A stretch of 64,000 nt of DNA from positions 29,109,764-29,173,763 of the forward strand of contig NC_088306.1 of the NCBI RefSeq assembly GCF_032854445.1. Reading direction: 5' to 3'. A model generated the notes under the pieces. It ran no database searches, was not told the DNA's origin, and saw only the letters and a program-made list of their open reading frames with translations. The translations under genes and the position numbers were made by a program. The stretch comes from Liolophura sinensis. Taxonomy: Eukaryota > Mollusca > Polyplacophora > Chitonida > Chitonidae. How positions within the stretch are numbered: the stretch's first letter is position 1; each line of letters begins with the position of its first letter. Shown here in pieces: positions 37,556 through 49,885 of the stretch.

Positions 37556-37611
37556 CATCGGAGAGAAGAGTGGGGGAGACTGTTTAAGCTCATTCTATGT
37601 CCCAAGGATAA

Positions 37612-37670
37612 CAAGAGGTCGTGTTTCACCCGTTTCGTGTGACCATTTGCCAATTATCACACAGAGACAG
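37612..37670 (+). mobile_element. 48-element fragment
   Basis: CAAGAGGTCGTGTTTCACCC, then GTTTCGTGTGACCATTTGCC and AATTATCACAC match the leader end up to the start of the 48-bp unit, where similarity stops. Confidence 0.75.
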
Positions 37671-37893
37671 TCTCTGTGTTAGCAAATATTTTATTATATG
37701 AGCCAAGCTAATGAGTCTGAAAGCTAAGGTATAAAGCCCACGAACCATATGGAGCTTTGATTTAGCATTTAATTTACCAATGTATGGCAGCAAAGGGCAT
37801 AGAAAAAAATGGTGCGAAAAGTCCGAAATGGAGTGACAAAATCATGCGTTGTGTATAATGTGAAAAAAACGAAATGCTGTTGAATAATCAGTT

Positions 37894-38286
37894 GTATTGC
37901 ATACTACATATATACTGTGTGTCTACTGATCCGAAGGAATTGAGCAAAAACAATGAATGACGTATTGTATACTGCATATATAGTGTGTCTACTGATCCGT
38001 GTGATTTGAGCAAAAACAATGAATGACATATTGTGTACTACATATATACTGTGGGTCTACTGATCCGTGTGATTTGAGCAAAAACAATGGATGACGTATT
38101 GTATACTACATATATACTGTGTGTCTACTGATCCGTGTGATTTGAGCAAAAACAATGGATGACGTATTGTATACTACATATATACTGTGTGTCTACTGAT
38201 CCGTGTGATTTGAGCAAAAACAATGGATGACGTATTGTGTACTACATATATACTGTGTGTCTACTGATCCGTGTGATTTGAGCAAA
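37894..38286. repeat. 68-bp tandem repeat, about 5.8 units
   Basis: The unit runs GTATACTACATATATACTGT, then GTGTCTACTGATCCGTGTGA and TTTGAGCAAAAACAATGGAT. The last four units are nearly identical. The first has GATCCGAAGGAATTGAG and is more diverged, so expansion probably ran from the left. Confidence 0.95.
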
Positions 38287-39770
38287 TGTTCAGGATCATT
38301 TCTGCGTTTTATCAATTGCAGCGGTAAATAAATAGCAAAGGTTGATTGAACCTTCCCAAATGCCGGGGTAACACTAATTGTTCCTGACAGATTACAAACA
38401 GCCCACGTGTCATAAAAGCAAGAAGCAATTAGGGGGTTGAAATGTTTTCTCCTTTTTCCCAATCCCCTTGGGGACCCGTAACGTTTCACGTGACACCCAC
38501 AAAATTACGGCGTGTCAAAAATCCTCGTGTACTGTGATTCTCACTGAGAGCATATTGCCGGAAAACAAAATATAAAAGCATTCGTTAACCGATTTTCATA
38601 TTGACTTTAAGGCCTTGTTTCAATCGATAGTTCCTCTGAGAATCAGGCGAAATTGACCACCAAATGAGAGAGAGAAGGTTCCCTTTCCTGTTTAAATGTT
38701 AGCGAAACAGATTCTATTGACTCGCAATTTAGCGGACGGTTCGCACGTATAAGCTACTTTCTGTGTTTGTACAATATCGTCTGTCGAGAGTGGGACTGTG
38801 TTCATGTCAAATCTATTACCCATATTTGATATAGGTATAGCGCGCTAAGCTAAGCTACCTGGTTGTGCAGGTTAGATTGCGGAGGATACATCCATGCTCT
38901 CTGTTGTATATCATTTTCAAACGTTGCAAAAAATTCTTTCTTTTTTCACGGCAAATTGAACCTTTTTTTTTTTTAATATTTTGTGAATAGTTTAGATTCT
39001 TATATTATATAAAAAGAAATGCACTATATAATACATACGTCCAAACAGACATTCTTATGCCAGGTCAATAATAGCAAGACCGATTTTCAAAATTACAGAT
39101 TCACTGGAAAGGTCAGGGTATTATCGTACAAGGCAAATGTCTAAAAACTTTCTCATGGAGTGCTTAAATTATGAACACCACATCTGAAAACAGCCTTAAT
39201 TTTGTCACATTAGTGGCTAGTCCAATTCCACAACACCCTTCACTACGTCCGACCAACTCGTTTTAGATCGTTGCCAGGTTGTATAATTCTGTTATCACCT
39301 CAACTGGCCGTTTACTCGACCAACTAATGGACACACGAATTAGCTAATGGGAGGTGTATTGGCGCTCTCACCCAAGACGGTCGATGTGCCAACGGATTTT
39401 TTCTTTCTTTCCTTCTGCTGAGTTCAGTTGGATTCCTTATTCTTTATGTGTGATATCAGTCACAAATTATGGAACTGTTGTTAAGGCATATGCACATGGC
39501 GTCCGGATGATTTCCCATGAGATTTTTTCTGACCATGCTCAGACGTTCACTAGTATGACGTATTGACCTGGACATGGGCCAATATTGGGAAATTTAGTTA
39601 TATCGTAAGAAAATTGCTCCCCGTATTGCATGCCACATTTTTATTTCAGATGTCAGATGTGTACATGCATATGCACGTGAAAATGTTTCCTTGTACAATC
39701 ATGGAACATTGTCATAAATATAGTTTAACTGCCTTAACTTTCAAATGTTTTATATTTTTTCACAATACTG
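38287..39770. other. No recognised gene
   Basis: Unique sequence. A 98-codon minus-strand frame ending at 38193 partly overlaps the 68-bp repeat and has no motif. Confidence 0.4.
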
Positions 39771-39906
39771 TTCTTCTCGCCAATCATCAGTTTGTTTCTG
39801 ATGGTAACCAAAACATACATGATATGGTCATCAGACAGTTCTTCTCGCCAATCATCAGTTTGTTTCTGATGATAACCAGAACATACATGATGTGGTCATC
39901 AGACAA
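39771..39906. repeat. 68-bp tandem duplication
   Basis: Two copies of the unit beginning TTCTTCTCGCCAATCATCAG, at 39771-39838 and 39839-39906, differ at about four positions. It is younger than most arrays here. Confidence 0.95.
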
Positions 39907-40484
39907 ACGTACATGTAGATACCATCCAATTTTGAATTTCACGTACAAGGGGCTGAAGGATGTGCTGAAATCCCTGCTATAATCCCAAGGTCATTTCCCA
40001 AAACGACGTATAAAGCAAACTACAAAAAAAACTAAGAAAGTAGGCCTATATAAACTACGAAAATACGACGGAATCATGCAAAGAGAAGAGTCAACAGTTT
40101 TCAGTGATGTTGGAGACAGAAGGTATGTTCTTGGCGACTGAGTGAAATCAATATTTAAATCATGTGCCATGATAGAATATCAGTTGTCGTTAAAAAATGT
40201 GTATCTCAGTTGCGCTGTGACTGGAATTGTTCATATAACCAAAGTGGCGATCTAATTAAACACAATGCATATGGAGGCCCTAGCCTCCGGTTAGGCGAGA
40301 TTAGAGACACAATTGTGAAGCAGAACGCCTGAGATTCTGGACGCTCTGTCCATATTTACATACCTCAACATTACGGTGCGTTGGTTATTTACAGGGCTGT
40401 TCCATATTTAGCAATTAACTCGTAAACTGTACAGTGCAGTACAAAAGTGAATCATCTCTGATATCTCGTCCTCAGGGAATCAAA
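39907..40484. other. No recognised gene
   Basis: Unique AT-rich sequence with no motif seen. Confidence 0.4.
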
Positions 40485-40637
40485 TTTTATAACCAACTCA
40501 GGAATATTCTCCGCTTTTATAACAAACTCAGGAATATTCTCCGCTTTTATAACAAACTCAGGAATATTCTCCGCTTTTATAACAAACTCAAGAATATTCT
40601 CAGCTTTTATAACCAACTCAGGAATATTCTCAGCTTT
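40485..40637. repeat. 30-bp tandem repeat, 5 units
   Basis: Units of TTTTATAACAAACTCAGGAA plus TATTCTCCGC are almost identical. The length is a multiple of three, so both strands stay open with a 10-residue period. I do not treat that as coding. Confidence 0.95.
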
Positions 40638-40945
40638 TTGTGCCGTTTGCACAGTGATATATTGATTTATTTATTTATTAAATTGTTGTGGGAGCTCCAC
40701 AATAAACCATTTTTCATTTTTAGTTTTATGTGTGGAGAAATCGGGAATGTTCGCGATAACTCTTCTACCCCAAATTGATAACTAACTGACGAACTTTGCA
40801 GGATCTAACATGCATCGCCATGTTTGATGAAACTTTGGGCTAAAACAAACGCGCTTTCCCTGTAGTGGTTATAAAGTCACATATCTTGTCATTTAGTCTT
40901 ATTACGTTATCATACGACACTGTAATGCAGCGTTTGAACAATCTT

Positions 40946-41095
40946 TGCCGTATGTGGGAAGGTCTGTCAGCACCCTGCGGATGGCCGTGGGTTTCCTCGG
41001 GGCTCTGCCTGTTTCCCTACCACAATAATGCTGGCCGCCGTCGTATAAGTGAAATATTCTTGAGTACCACTTAAAACACCAATCAAATAAATACA
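40946..41095 (+). mobile_element. SINE-A, 5'-truncated with target-site duplication
   Basis: Only the 3' 150 bp is present: GGGAAGGTCTGTCAGCACCC, then TGGCCGTGGGTTTCCTCGGG, AATAATGCTGGCCGCCGTCG, TAAGTGAAATATTCTTGAGT and an AAATAAATAC tail. TGAACAATCTT at 40935-40945 and TGAACAATATT at 41096-41106 flank it. This is a target-site duplication of about 11 bp with one mismatch, so the truncation happened at insertion. Confidence 0.85.
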
Positions 41096-41106
41096 TGAAC
41101 AATATT

Positions 41107-41613
41107 ACGTAATATGCAATCTGTGGAGGTCATTGTTGACGTTAATACCTTTTCTGTATTTATCTTTGTCATTGTGTTCTTTCATTCTCTCCAATCATTC
41201 CCGCTTACGTTTAATAACCGTTGATAGAGGACTTTCTGACGCCATCTGAGAGAGAAATGAGCTTCCAACAGCTTGGCTGAAATTCTTTTCCTATACGTTC
41301 AAAAAAGAGCATATTTATGTTACGGCGAGTTTGTAACTAACAGGATAAATGGAATATGCGGAAGTCCAACAGGATGTCACAAAACCCTGATCGAGTTCTG
41401 TAAATGGAAAATCAATTTCTGTGTTTTAGCCTGATGAGAAGTTGTTTGGCTGTCGATACATCTTGATTATTGTTTAAATATATCAGAGCTTCGTGTTTCA
41501 CGCAAACTTTTTAAGAAGGAGGATGATCACGGAAAAGCAATATTAATTCCATCAGGTTTTTCTTTACATCTTGTCTCTTTGAGATAATTATACATGTAGT
41601 CGAATTGTGAGAA
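41107..41613. other. No recognised gene
   Basis: Unique sequence with no repeat or motif seen. Confidence 0.35.
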
Positions 41614-41895
41614 TTAAATTGCTGAATGCTGGTACCGTTTCCGTATTATTTGCTGTTTCTGGTCGTTAGCTATTTCCAGCTGTGACATATAATACCTGAG
41701 CGTAATATGGACGGAGGAAAAATCAATGCTATAGGAAACAGCTGGTAGCATGGTGTTGTAGTGGATTTGTTTTCGGCTTGGCTGGTCTTCTACAACTTCG
41801 AACCCGTACAATCCCACATAATAAAACTCTTTGGGTAGCTCTGATACCGTCTTGTCACGTAACAGTGTTGGTTTTCTTCCCACCTTAACGGACAA
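41614..41895 (-). CDS. Uncharacterised open frame, possible exon
   Basis: A minus-strand frame of about 93 codons has a balanced, protein-like composition (for example ELPKEFYYVGLYGFEVVEDQ) and is not built from repeats. It has no ATG at its upstream end, so if real it would be an internal or terminal exon that ends in TAA at 41614. A CCGTTAAG sequence just upstream could be a weak splice acceptor. I recognise no family, and a random frame of this length is possible. Confidence 0.25.
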   Translation of the reverse strand: MSVKVGRKPTLLRDKTVSELPKEFYYVGLYGFEVVEDQPSRKQIHYNTMLPAVSYSIDFSSVHITLRYYMSQLEIANDQKQQIIRKRYQHSAI

Positions 41896-42557
41896 TTGAT
41901 TGGTTAATCAATATTTACGCCAAGGGAGGTAATCGCCTTATTCCACATTTTATCCACAGATTCCCCTTGTAATCAATGCGAAGCAATACCCTAGAATCAA
42001 ACGAGCAGTCAATCGATTACTCAAACTATTCTATTACAGCGATAAATCTCTTTTCACACGACATTTTTAGAGTTTGTCAGCTTTGTCTTCAATTTTTTAA
42101 ATATTTTATATTAACAAATCCCATCTTACATGAACTTACAACTGAAAATGTAACTCTTGAACGTCGATGTTCTGTTTTCAGATAAACCAAATTTTAAAAG
42201 ATAACTTGAAAAAGTTTACCACGGTATAAAGATATATGTATGTTCCAATGTGAAATCCTTAATGAATTTATGCTGTATTTGTAATTGGATAGGTATTTGT
42301 TTGTTCACTAATGATAGGAGATAATTTAAACTCCACACAGATACCTCTGCTCAAATAAACATCTAATAGTCAATACGAGGTCTGAATACAACTGGTGGGA
42401 ATAACCCCCCAAGGGATTTGATCTGTTCCAAAACAGGATATATTGATTATTATAAAGACAATTTACGTGTATAAAATTATGCAGGGATTGACTTTTATTG
42501 CAAAGATTACATATTTTGAATAAAACTCATCCTCTCATCTTTTTTTCCAGTTTACCC
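41896..42557. other. No recognised gene
   Basis: AT-rich unique sequence with no motif seen. Confidence 0.4.
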
Positions 42558-42848
42558 ACTTCAAGAGGAATACGAAATAGGATAGTCCTCTCCTTACAAC
42601 GCCAAGAGGAATACGAAATAGGATCGTCCTCTCCTTACATCGCCAAGAGGAATACGAAATAGGATAGTCCTCTCCTTACATCGCCAAGAGGAATACGAAA
42701 TAGGATCGTCCTCTCCTTACATCGCCAAGAGGAATACGAAAGAGGATCGTCCTCTCCTTACATCGCCAAATGGAAAACGAAATAGGATCGTCCTCTCCTT
42801 ACATCGCCAAGAGGAATACGAAATAGGATCGTCCTCTCCTTATAACGC
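42558..42848. repeat. 41-bp tandem repeat with an internal hairpin, 7 units
   Basis: The unit is CAAGAGGAATACGAAATAGG, then ATCGTCCTCTCCTTACATCG and C. In each unit AGAGGA can pair with TCCTCT about 16 bp later, giving a regular series of small hairpins. One unit carries TGGAAAACGAA instead of AGGAATACGAA, which breaks its stem. Confidence 0.95.
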
Positions 42849-42863
42849 CAATATGAATTTTGA

Positions 42864-43035
42864 AGGTGAGTATAGTGTTCATATTAAGTTTGATAGTGGC
42901 TATAGTGCCGATATTAGCTTCATTAATGAGTATAATGCAGATTTGGATTTAATAGTGGGCCATAATGCCGATTTGGATTTTCAGTAGTGAACATAGTGTC
43001 GATATAACATAGTTTATATAGAGTATAGTGCTTCA
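42864..43035. repeat. Degenerate tandem repeat of about 30 bp
   Basis: GAGTATAGTGTTCATATTAA, then GGCTATAGTGCCGATATTAG, GAGTATAATGCAGATTTGGA, GGCCATAATGCCGATTTGGA and GAACATAGTGTCGATATAAC recur at 29-32 bp spacing. This is an old array next to a young 41-bp array. Confidence 0.7.
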
Positions 43036-43435
43036 CTGGTGTAGATTCACATTTGAACGGAGTATGTCGACTTTTATATTGTTACAACAATAAAACAAGC
43101 CCAAATGAAGTTTTATAACAGCTGGCAGTAACCCATGCAGACCCCAGCTGTATTATTCATCACGGAACCAGTGTTTTTCTACATTTAGTGCGTGATAAAA
43201 AAAAAGCGGATGCGACTGACTGAACTCATATAAAACATATTTGGGTTTTGCATGAAAGGTTTTCACTCCTAAAATTAGCTTTTGAATGTACTCGCGTATT
43301 TCCAGTCATACGCAATTTGGTCGTCAGTAATACGCTCGACAAGGGTAAAGTCGATCGGATGAACGATAATGAAGTGACTAGAAAGGACAAGCCTATGGAT
43401 AGTTCGTCCTTGATAACGTTATAACTTTCTCTTCA
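43036..43435. other. No recognised gene
   Basis: Unique sequence with nothing recognised. Confidence 0.35.
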
Positions 43436-43535
43436 TCCGGTCGTACGGACGTGGAAATAGTCGTGAGTTTACCTTGGGCTCTGCCAGGTTTCCTCCCACA
43501 AGTTCCAATTACCAACCAGATAGATAAATAATCAA
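43436..43535 (+). mobile_element. SINE-A, decayed core fragment
   Basis: CTCTTCATCCGGTCGTACGG, GTCGTGAGTTTACCTTGGGC, TCTGCCAGGTTTCCTCCCAC and a terminal ATAGATAAATAATC follow the SINE-A core and tail. The TAATGCTGGCC and TATTCTTGAGT segments are deleted. Confidence 0.6.
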
Positions 43536-44792
43536 TGTAACACCATGTAACACGTAACACCCACATGTAGCACGTCACAGATGACGGACTGTATTTTCAT
43601 GTTAATGTGATTATAGCCTACATTTTAGTTTTTTCGAACAGTGTAGATACATGTGTTCCATTTTAAGTTCGCTTCGAGTGGCTGAGTCGTTTATAGTGAA
43701 GTCATAAACGTGAAAGCTGTTTGGCTTTATTTTCATCTGTCCTGTGTGAATGATGACAAATAAAATATACCACAGTACATCTTCCACGGTGTCTTATCCT
43801 AAAAAAATAAGTTTTACAGCGTAGCAAAGAATGTTCAGAATTGACATCTCTCTCCCTGCTATTTGGCGCAGTACTCCTCGTACTAAATGAACGACAGACT
43901 GACAACGCTTTGGGTGGTAGAATTAACTTCTAACACATCTGAGACACGTAGATTCATGTCTTCCTCATTTATGGGAAAGTGTATGAGCTATAGACGGAAT
44001 AAAATCTAATCCTATCACTTTGGCATTTACATTGCATAGGAGAACGCCCTGTTGGTATTTTGACTGCGTTGATTATGTGACGGATTAGAAGGGCCTTTTT
44101 GTGCAGTTCAGTGACATGGAGGGAGTGTACACTAAACGTGTCACATCTCGTGGTGTAGCACATGTACACCGCGAAAATATCTACTAACTGGTATTACTAG
44201 GCAAGATGATCGCCCAGTGACAGTGTACGTGTACATCTCCTCAGTCTCAGTATGGCTTTGCTAGAAAAATACACGCAAGAATAACTCTGTATGCAATAGC
44301 TCTAAGGTCTCCCGCAAATTCATATTATATCTGTTTTCACAGGGTAATCTTTTTCGCGGGGAATATGTTACGTGTAGTAAGATGTAGACGCTATGAATAA
44401 TCTTGTTAGGAAAGCCATGATATCTAACACGTCCCGGATCGAAAGTCCACACATATCCACATTCCACATGGTTTTCTCGATGACGCGTCAAGAGTGGAGG
44501 CGCTGTAACTTAGTCAGTCAAGAGAAATAACCATTCAGCTTTGGAAACTTTCCACATGTGTTCTTCCCACCCGTATTTAATGGACTAATTTTCATGACGG
44601 CTTACATGAACCTCGTGGTTCGAAGCGGCTCCTCGTTCCTAAAGATCTGTTAACCCAGTGCTTTCGTTGTTCAATAGGGCCTAGCCCGAGAGCAATAAAC
44701 ATTCTAGTGCAGAAAGATAACGGGCATGTATTCGGGTGTGAAAGGAATACGCCTGGAAGTCGGCCCAGTCGATTCAATGTGTCAAAACTGCA
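43536..44792. other. No recognised gene
   Basis: Short frames of 60-76 codons on the minus strand have no recognised domain. I see nothing else. Confidence 0.4.
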
Positions 44793-44806
44793 CGACACAA
44801 AAACAT

Positions 44807-45082
44807 TTTTATTTATTTATTTGACTGGTGTTTTATGCCATACTCAAGAATATTTCACTCATACGACGGCGGCCAGCATTATTGTGGGAGGAAACCGGGC
44901 AGAGCCCGGGGGGAAACCCACGACCATCATCAGGTTGCTGCAGCCGGTAAGACCTTCCCACATACGGCCGGAGAGGAAGTCAGCATGAGCTGGACTTGAA
45001 CTCACAGCGACCGCATTGGTGAGAGGCTCCTGGGTCATTGCACTGCGCTAGGGCGCTAACCAACTGAGCCACGGAGGTCCCA
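44807..45082 (-). mobile_element. SINE-A, full length with target-site duplication, reverse
   Basis: It starts with the reversed tail TTTATTTATTTATTTGACTG. CTCAAGAATATTTCACTCAT, CGGCGGCCAGCATTATTGTG, GAACTCACAGCGACCGCATT and CCAACTGAGCCACGGAGG follow. The flanks GACACAAAAACAT (44794-44806) and GACACAAAACAT (45083-45094) differ by one base, so this is a target-site duplication. It is the most complete reverse-strand copy and keeps the GCTCTGCC/GGCAGAGC palindromic core that the copy at 14773 has lost. Confidence 0.95.
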
Positions 45083-45094
45083 GACACAAAACAT

Positions 45095-46185
45095 AATCCC
45101 CGTGACCTTGAAGTCATTGGGAATTCATATTACCGTATTGTCGGTGAACAATAAAGATGCTAAGCGCGCGAATAATAGAGAAGTCATTCCTAAGGCGGCT
45201 GGAAAAAACGGCTCCTGAGCATAGGCCTTCTGCGCAGTCAGACAAGATAAATGATTACAAAAACACTAGATAATGTGTTTTCAAAGTATCATTTGTTTGA
45301 AGGTAAAAGCTTTATGATTTATTAACAGCTACATTTCCTAAGGATAGTGAACCTCTAGAGTTATCTGCCCTCATACAAAAACATTTAGGGACGCTATATT
45401 ACTTACCACTAGTTATTTCTTTTTCGAAATAAATGGAGATAAAGGTACAGTAAACATAACGCTGTTCTGTTCTCCGGATATGCCAGTTCACAATCTCCAC
45501 AGTAACGCAAAGTCACGATTGCTCTACGGCCTCTCTCTGAAATGGACACGAAACTACGCTGTGATTAACAGCAAATGTCGAGATTCTGGCGATTGTCTGG
45601 TTCTCTTAGAGACAATGGCGATTGCGGAAAACTTCGTAATGGTTCGACGCAGGAGTCCGGTCAATCTCAGCGCCCCCTGGCGGTCTGTTCGCGAGATAAG
45701 AGCACTCTCCTCCGGCCATACTTATTGGCTAGGAGAATACCAATTACAGATACAAGATGGTCTTTTTTTTATTGTTCCCAGACAGGGCGTTGTAGACTAC
45801 TTTAGCTTTTGGCGGAACGACCATATTGGAATTATTTTTATTTTCGACCTTCACGGAAACTAGAAATATAGGCCAAACATTCCTTAGATGAAAGTAGTCC
45901 TGAGAAATGTGTTCATACCAGTGGAAAAGCGAATCCAGGATATTATATTTCCAGTTGGTTATTCTCGGAATATTCTTTTTTTTCGGATTCTTAGACAAAC
46001 ATTTTTAATCTACAAACGAGCCTTATTTTATTCTGCATGGATTCACAGTATGCCACTACAGGGAAGCTATACATGAGGCGAAGACTTCTTTAGACTAATG
46101 TACGATTGCCTTTGCATTTACTAGAGTGCACTACCGAATAGTTCTCCTTGTACTTTTTTGTCCTGTAGCCAATATGTACTTGTTG
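45095..46185. other. No recognised gene
   Basis: A 127-codon plus-strand frame at 45480-45863 has no motif that I recognise and overlaps a second open frame. I do not call it. Confidence 0.4.
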
Positions 46186-46198
46186 TGAATAAGTTATT

Positions 46199-46373
46199 AA
46201 TTTATTTATTCGATTGGTGTTTTACGCCAGGCTCAAAAATATTTCACTTCTACGACGGCGACTAGATTATGGTGGAAACTAGGCAGAGCCGGAAAAGAAA
46301 GCCAGAAGGGTCTGAACTTGAACTCCCGGCGACCGCATTCATAGGCGGCTCTATAGCGGTCACGGAGGCCCCT
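46199..46373 (-). mobile_element. SINE-A, internally deleted, reverse
   Basis: Reversed tail TTTATTTATTCGATTGGTGT, then AAAAATATTTCACTTCTACG, TTATGGTGGAAACTAGGCAG, GAACTCCCGGCGACCGCATT and GCGGTCACGGAGGCC. About 100 bp of middle sequence is deleted relative to the copy at 44807. TGAATAAGTTATT on the left and TGAATAAATTCATT on the right may be a diverged target-site duplication. Confidence 0.85.
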
Positions 46374-46387
46374 GAATGAATAAATTC

Positions 46388-46764
<377 letters not shown>

Positions 46765-46825
46765 ACCTACAGCACTGAGAGTAAAACCAGGGCAGCAAGA
46801 GTGTGACAGACATATGAAGACAACA
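46765..46825 (-). mobile_element. 48-element 3' fragment, reverse
   Basis: GACCTACAGCACTGAGAGTA, then AAACCAGGGCAGCAAGAGTG is the reverse complement of one 48-bp unit. The leader is absent. Confidence 0.6.
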
Positions 46826-47514
46826 AGTTTTTGGTTAATTTTTAACTATAAATGAAAATTCTATATACATGCAGATTTTTTTTTCCCCGTGTAACCCGTT
46901 GAATTGTTGTTACACGATAAAGGATTCCAAGGGGAATGTAGAACGTTTTGTGTTTCACAATATGTTCTATTTCCGTACATCTCGTTATAACTGTTTATAA
47001 CATTTTATACATTCATATATGTACCTGTACCAACTACCTCGTTTCCAGCTGTTTTGATAAGATGCATCTTCCGGAGTGGTGTGGTTTTTTATTTACATAT
47101 ACATTGCCTTAGATACAATGCATATGTGTACCTGTGGGGTCTGGCGACTGACTACATCGCCACGTCCCACAACGGAGTATATGCTGTTTAGACCATCTTT
47201 CGCTGTAGGTAAATATTTAACTCAGAGCACACATCGTCGACTGTTCACGTCTGACGTTGTAACGTGGCGTGTGATACTGGGGAGATGTTTTCTCGGCTGA
47301 AGCTCTAGATTAAATACGTGTAAATATAACCCGAGATATCAGGAAACGTAACGTATACATGTGATACGCTGAGGGTAAGCATTCGGGCGCTTTTATGGAA
47401 GCCCGTTCGCGGTATTCTTACTTGGCAGAAACAGTAAGGTGTTACTGAACATAAACAATTATGCACATGCTTACATTTTCTTTTATGGTTCATGTGGTAC
47501 TGACAGGTTCTGAC
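46826..47514. other. No recognised gene
   Basis: Unique sequence. Short frames at 47076-47493 have no domain. Confidence 0.4.
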
Positions 47515-47830
47515 TACACTACACTGATGTGTTACTGTTTTATTGTTTTGTCTGTCATGTATGATGACAAGACATCATTTTGTGTAATTCTGGAAAAGTG
47601 AGTGTAATAAACACATGAATTTATTTACCTATTTCTCTCTAAGCCATGGTGCTAGGCGTGTGCGCGTGAATTGCTGCTATTAAAGCTCTGACGTTAACAG
47701 TTTGAATAAAACCCTTACTGAGGTAAGCTGACATCAGGCCGTATGCTTTACTTATTACATGTGACTAATTGCTAACTATCGCAACTTCGTCGCCGCTGTA
47801 GTTTTTCTTAAGTGTATTATATTTATTTAA
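47515..47830 (+). mobile_element. 48-element, diverged single-unit copy
   Basis: ATGTATGATGACAAGACATC, TTTTGTGTAATTCTGGAAAA, AAGCCATGGTGCTAGGCGTG, AACAGTTTGAATAAAACCCT, TTACTGAGGTAAGCTGACAT and CTATCGCAACTTCGTCGCCG appear in family order. One unit is diverged, as expected for an old copy. Confidence 0.75.
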
Positions 47831-48316
47831 AACTGAAAAATGGTACTACGCAATCACCAAGTGTATATTACCGATGTATTCACACATAGTACTTAGCAAT
47901 CACCCAAAGTGTGGCTCTTGCTAAATTGCCACGAAGCATGCACTGTTGTGCAGGCGAAGTCTACTTGTGTTGTATTCTTTCTGAACAGCATAGCATATTT
48001 TTAAAATCAAGCGTGATGTCAGAGCTGTGATTTATTTGTCAATTCACGGGATCGCTGGAAGCAAATAGCCAATACGTTTATATTATTTCGTTTTAGCCTT
48101 TACCTTATGTCTTTCAAATTCTATAAAATACAAAATTGGCTGATACCTACACAGTATCTAAAATCTGAACGTTGTCCTTCTCACCCATCCTACATGCAGT
48201 GCACACTTTCACTGATTCTCGTGTGTAATACGTGCCTCCTGATCTACTTTATCGACAAAGAATTTCCGGAGCCAACTATTTGTATTGATAATGTCGGTCA
48301 CCTGGCAATTATTGTA
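47831..48316. other. No recognised gene
   Basis: Unique sequence leading into the 55-bp array. An open frame at 48107-48502 is half repeat-derived, so I reject it. Confidence 0.4.
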
Positions 48317-49474
48317 TGTTGTACAGTAATTGTGTGGTATTTATTCGCTTATCCCGCTTGTGGGGCTTCAATATGCTGTACAGAAATTGTGAGGTATTTA
48401 TTCGCTTATCCCGCTTGTCGGATCAGTATGCTGTACAGAAATTGTGAGGTATTTATTCGCTTATCCCGCTTGTCGGATCAGTATGCTGTACAGAAATTGT
48501 GAGGTATGTATTCCCTTATCCCGCCTGTGGAATCCGTATTACGCACAGTAAATCTGAGGTATTTATTCGCTTATCCCGCTTGTCGGATCAGTATGCTGTA
48601 CAGAAATTGTGAGGTATGTATTCCCTTATCCCGCCTGTGGAACCCGTATGGTGTACAGTAATTGTGGGGTATTTATTACCTTATCCCGCTTTTGGAATTA
48701 GTATGCTGTACAGAAATTGTGAAGTATTTAGTATTATGTCACGCTTGTCGGATGAGTATGTTGCATCGTAATTGTGGGGTATTTATTCGCTTATCCCTCT
48801 TGTGGGATCAGTATGCTGTACAGTAACTGTGAGGTATTTATTCGCTTATCCCTCTTGTGGGATCAATATGTTGTACAGGAATTGTGGGGTATTTATTCCC
48901 TTATCCCGCCTGTGGGATCCATATCCTCTACATTAAATCTGAGGTATCTATTCGCTTATCCCGTTTGTGGGATCAGTATGCTGTGTAGTTATTGTGGGGC
49001 ATTTGTTCGCTTATCCCGCTGGTGGGATCTGTATGCTGTACAGTTATTGTGGGGTATTTGTTCGCTTATCCCGTTTGTGGAATCAGTATGCTGTGTAGTT
49101 ATTGTGAGGTATATATTCCTTATTCTGCTTGTGGGATCAATATGCTGCACAGTAATTGTGAGGTATTTATTCGCTTATCCCGCTTGTGGGATTAGTATGC
49201 TGGACAGTAATTATGAGGTATTTATTCGCTTATCCCTCTTGTGGGATGAGTATGCTGTATCGTAATTGTGAGGTATTTATTCGCTTATCCCTTTTGTGGG
49301 ATCAGTGTGCTGTACAGTAATTATGAGGTATTTATTCGCTGTTCACGTTTGTGGGATCAGTATGCTGTGTAGTTATTGTGGGATATTTATTCGCTTATCC
49401 CGCTACTGGGATCAGTATGCTGTACAGTAGTTGTGAGGTATTTATTCGCTTATTCCGCTTGTGGAATCAATATG
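48317..49474. repeat. 55-bp minisatellite array, about 21 units
   Basis: The unit is TGCTGTACAGTAATTGTGAG, then GTATTTATTCGCTTATCCCG and CTTGTGGGATCAGTA. Variants include TGTGTAGTTATTG and GGAATCCGTATTACGCACAG. A block of three units is duplicated at about 48450-48530 and 48570-48650. Open frames of 60-160 codons through the array shift frame between units and are by-products. Confidence 0.95.
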
Positions 49475-49839
49475 GTCTTAAAACAAACATGCCAGAAATA
49501 ATTGTTCTTGTAGGAAATGTAACTAAATCCAAAGAAACCACCATTTTTCCAGTTCGCTATTGTAATAGCGATACCATTTTTGGTAACTTCGCCAACTTAA
49601 TGAATGGTGGCATAAATACGGCGCCTATGCTATGAAGCAATTTATATAAGCTGTATTAATGTTAATGTACTAAGACTGGTAAACGCTATCCAGAACTCCA
49701 GTGAATGGTTATTTGTCTCATCGTTATAAATAGCAGTTGGAGTCTAGTGCAGCTGCATTTTTGTCGAGCCAGGAAGGTATGGTTACAATTTTTATCCATG
49801 TGTTTGTGTAACGTTTTAATTAATTAATTTAATTTAAGT
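49475..49839. other. No recognised gene
   Basis: Unique sequence with nothing recognised. Confidence 0.35.
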
Positions 49840-49885
49840 GAAATATTCTTGAGTACGGCGTAAAACACCAGTCATAAATAAATTC
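49840..49885 (+). mobile_element. SINE-A tail fragment
   Basis: AAGTGAAATATTCTTGAGTA, then CGGCGTAAAACACCAGTCAT and AAATAAATTC is the last 45 bp of the family. It is severely 5'-truncated. Confidence 0.85.
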
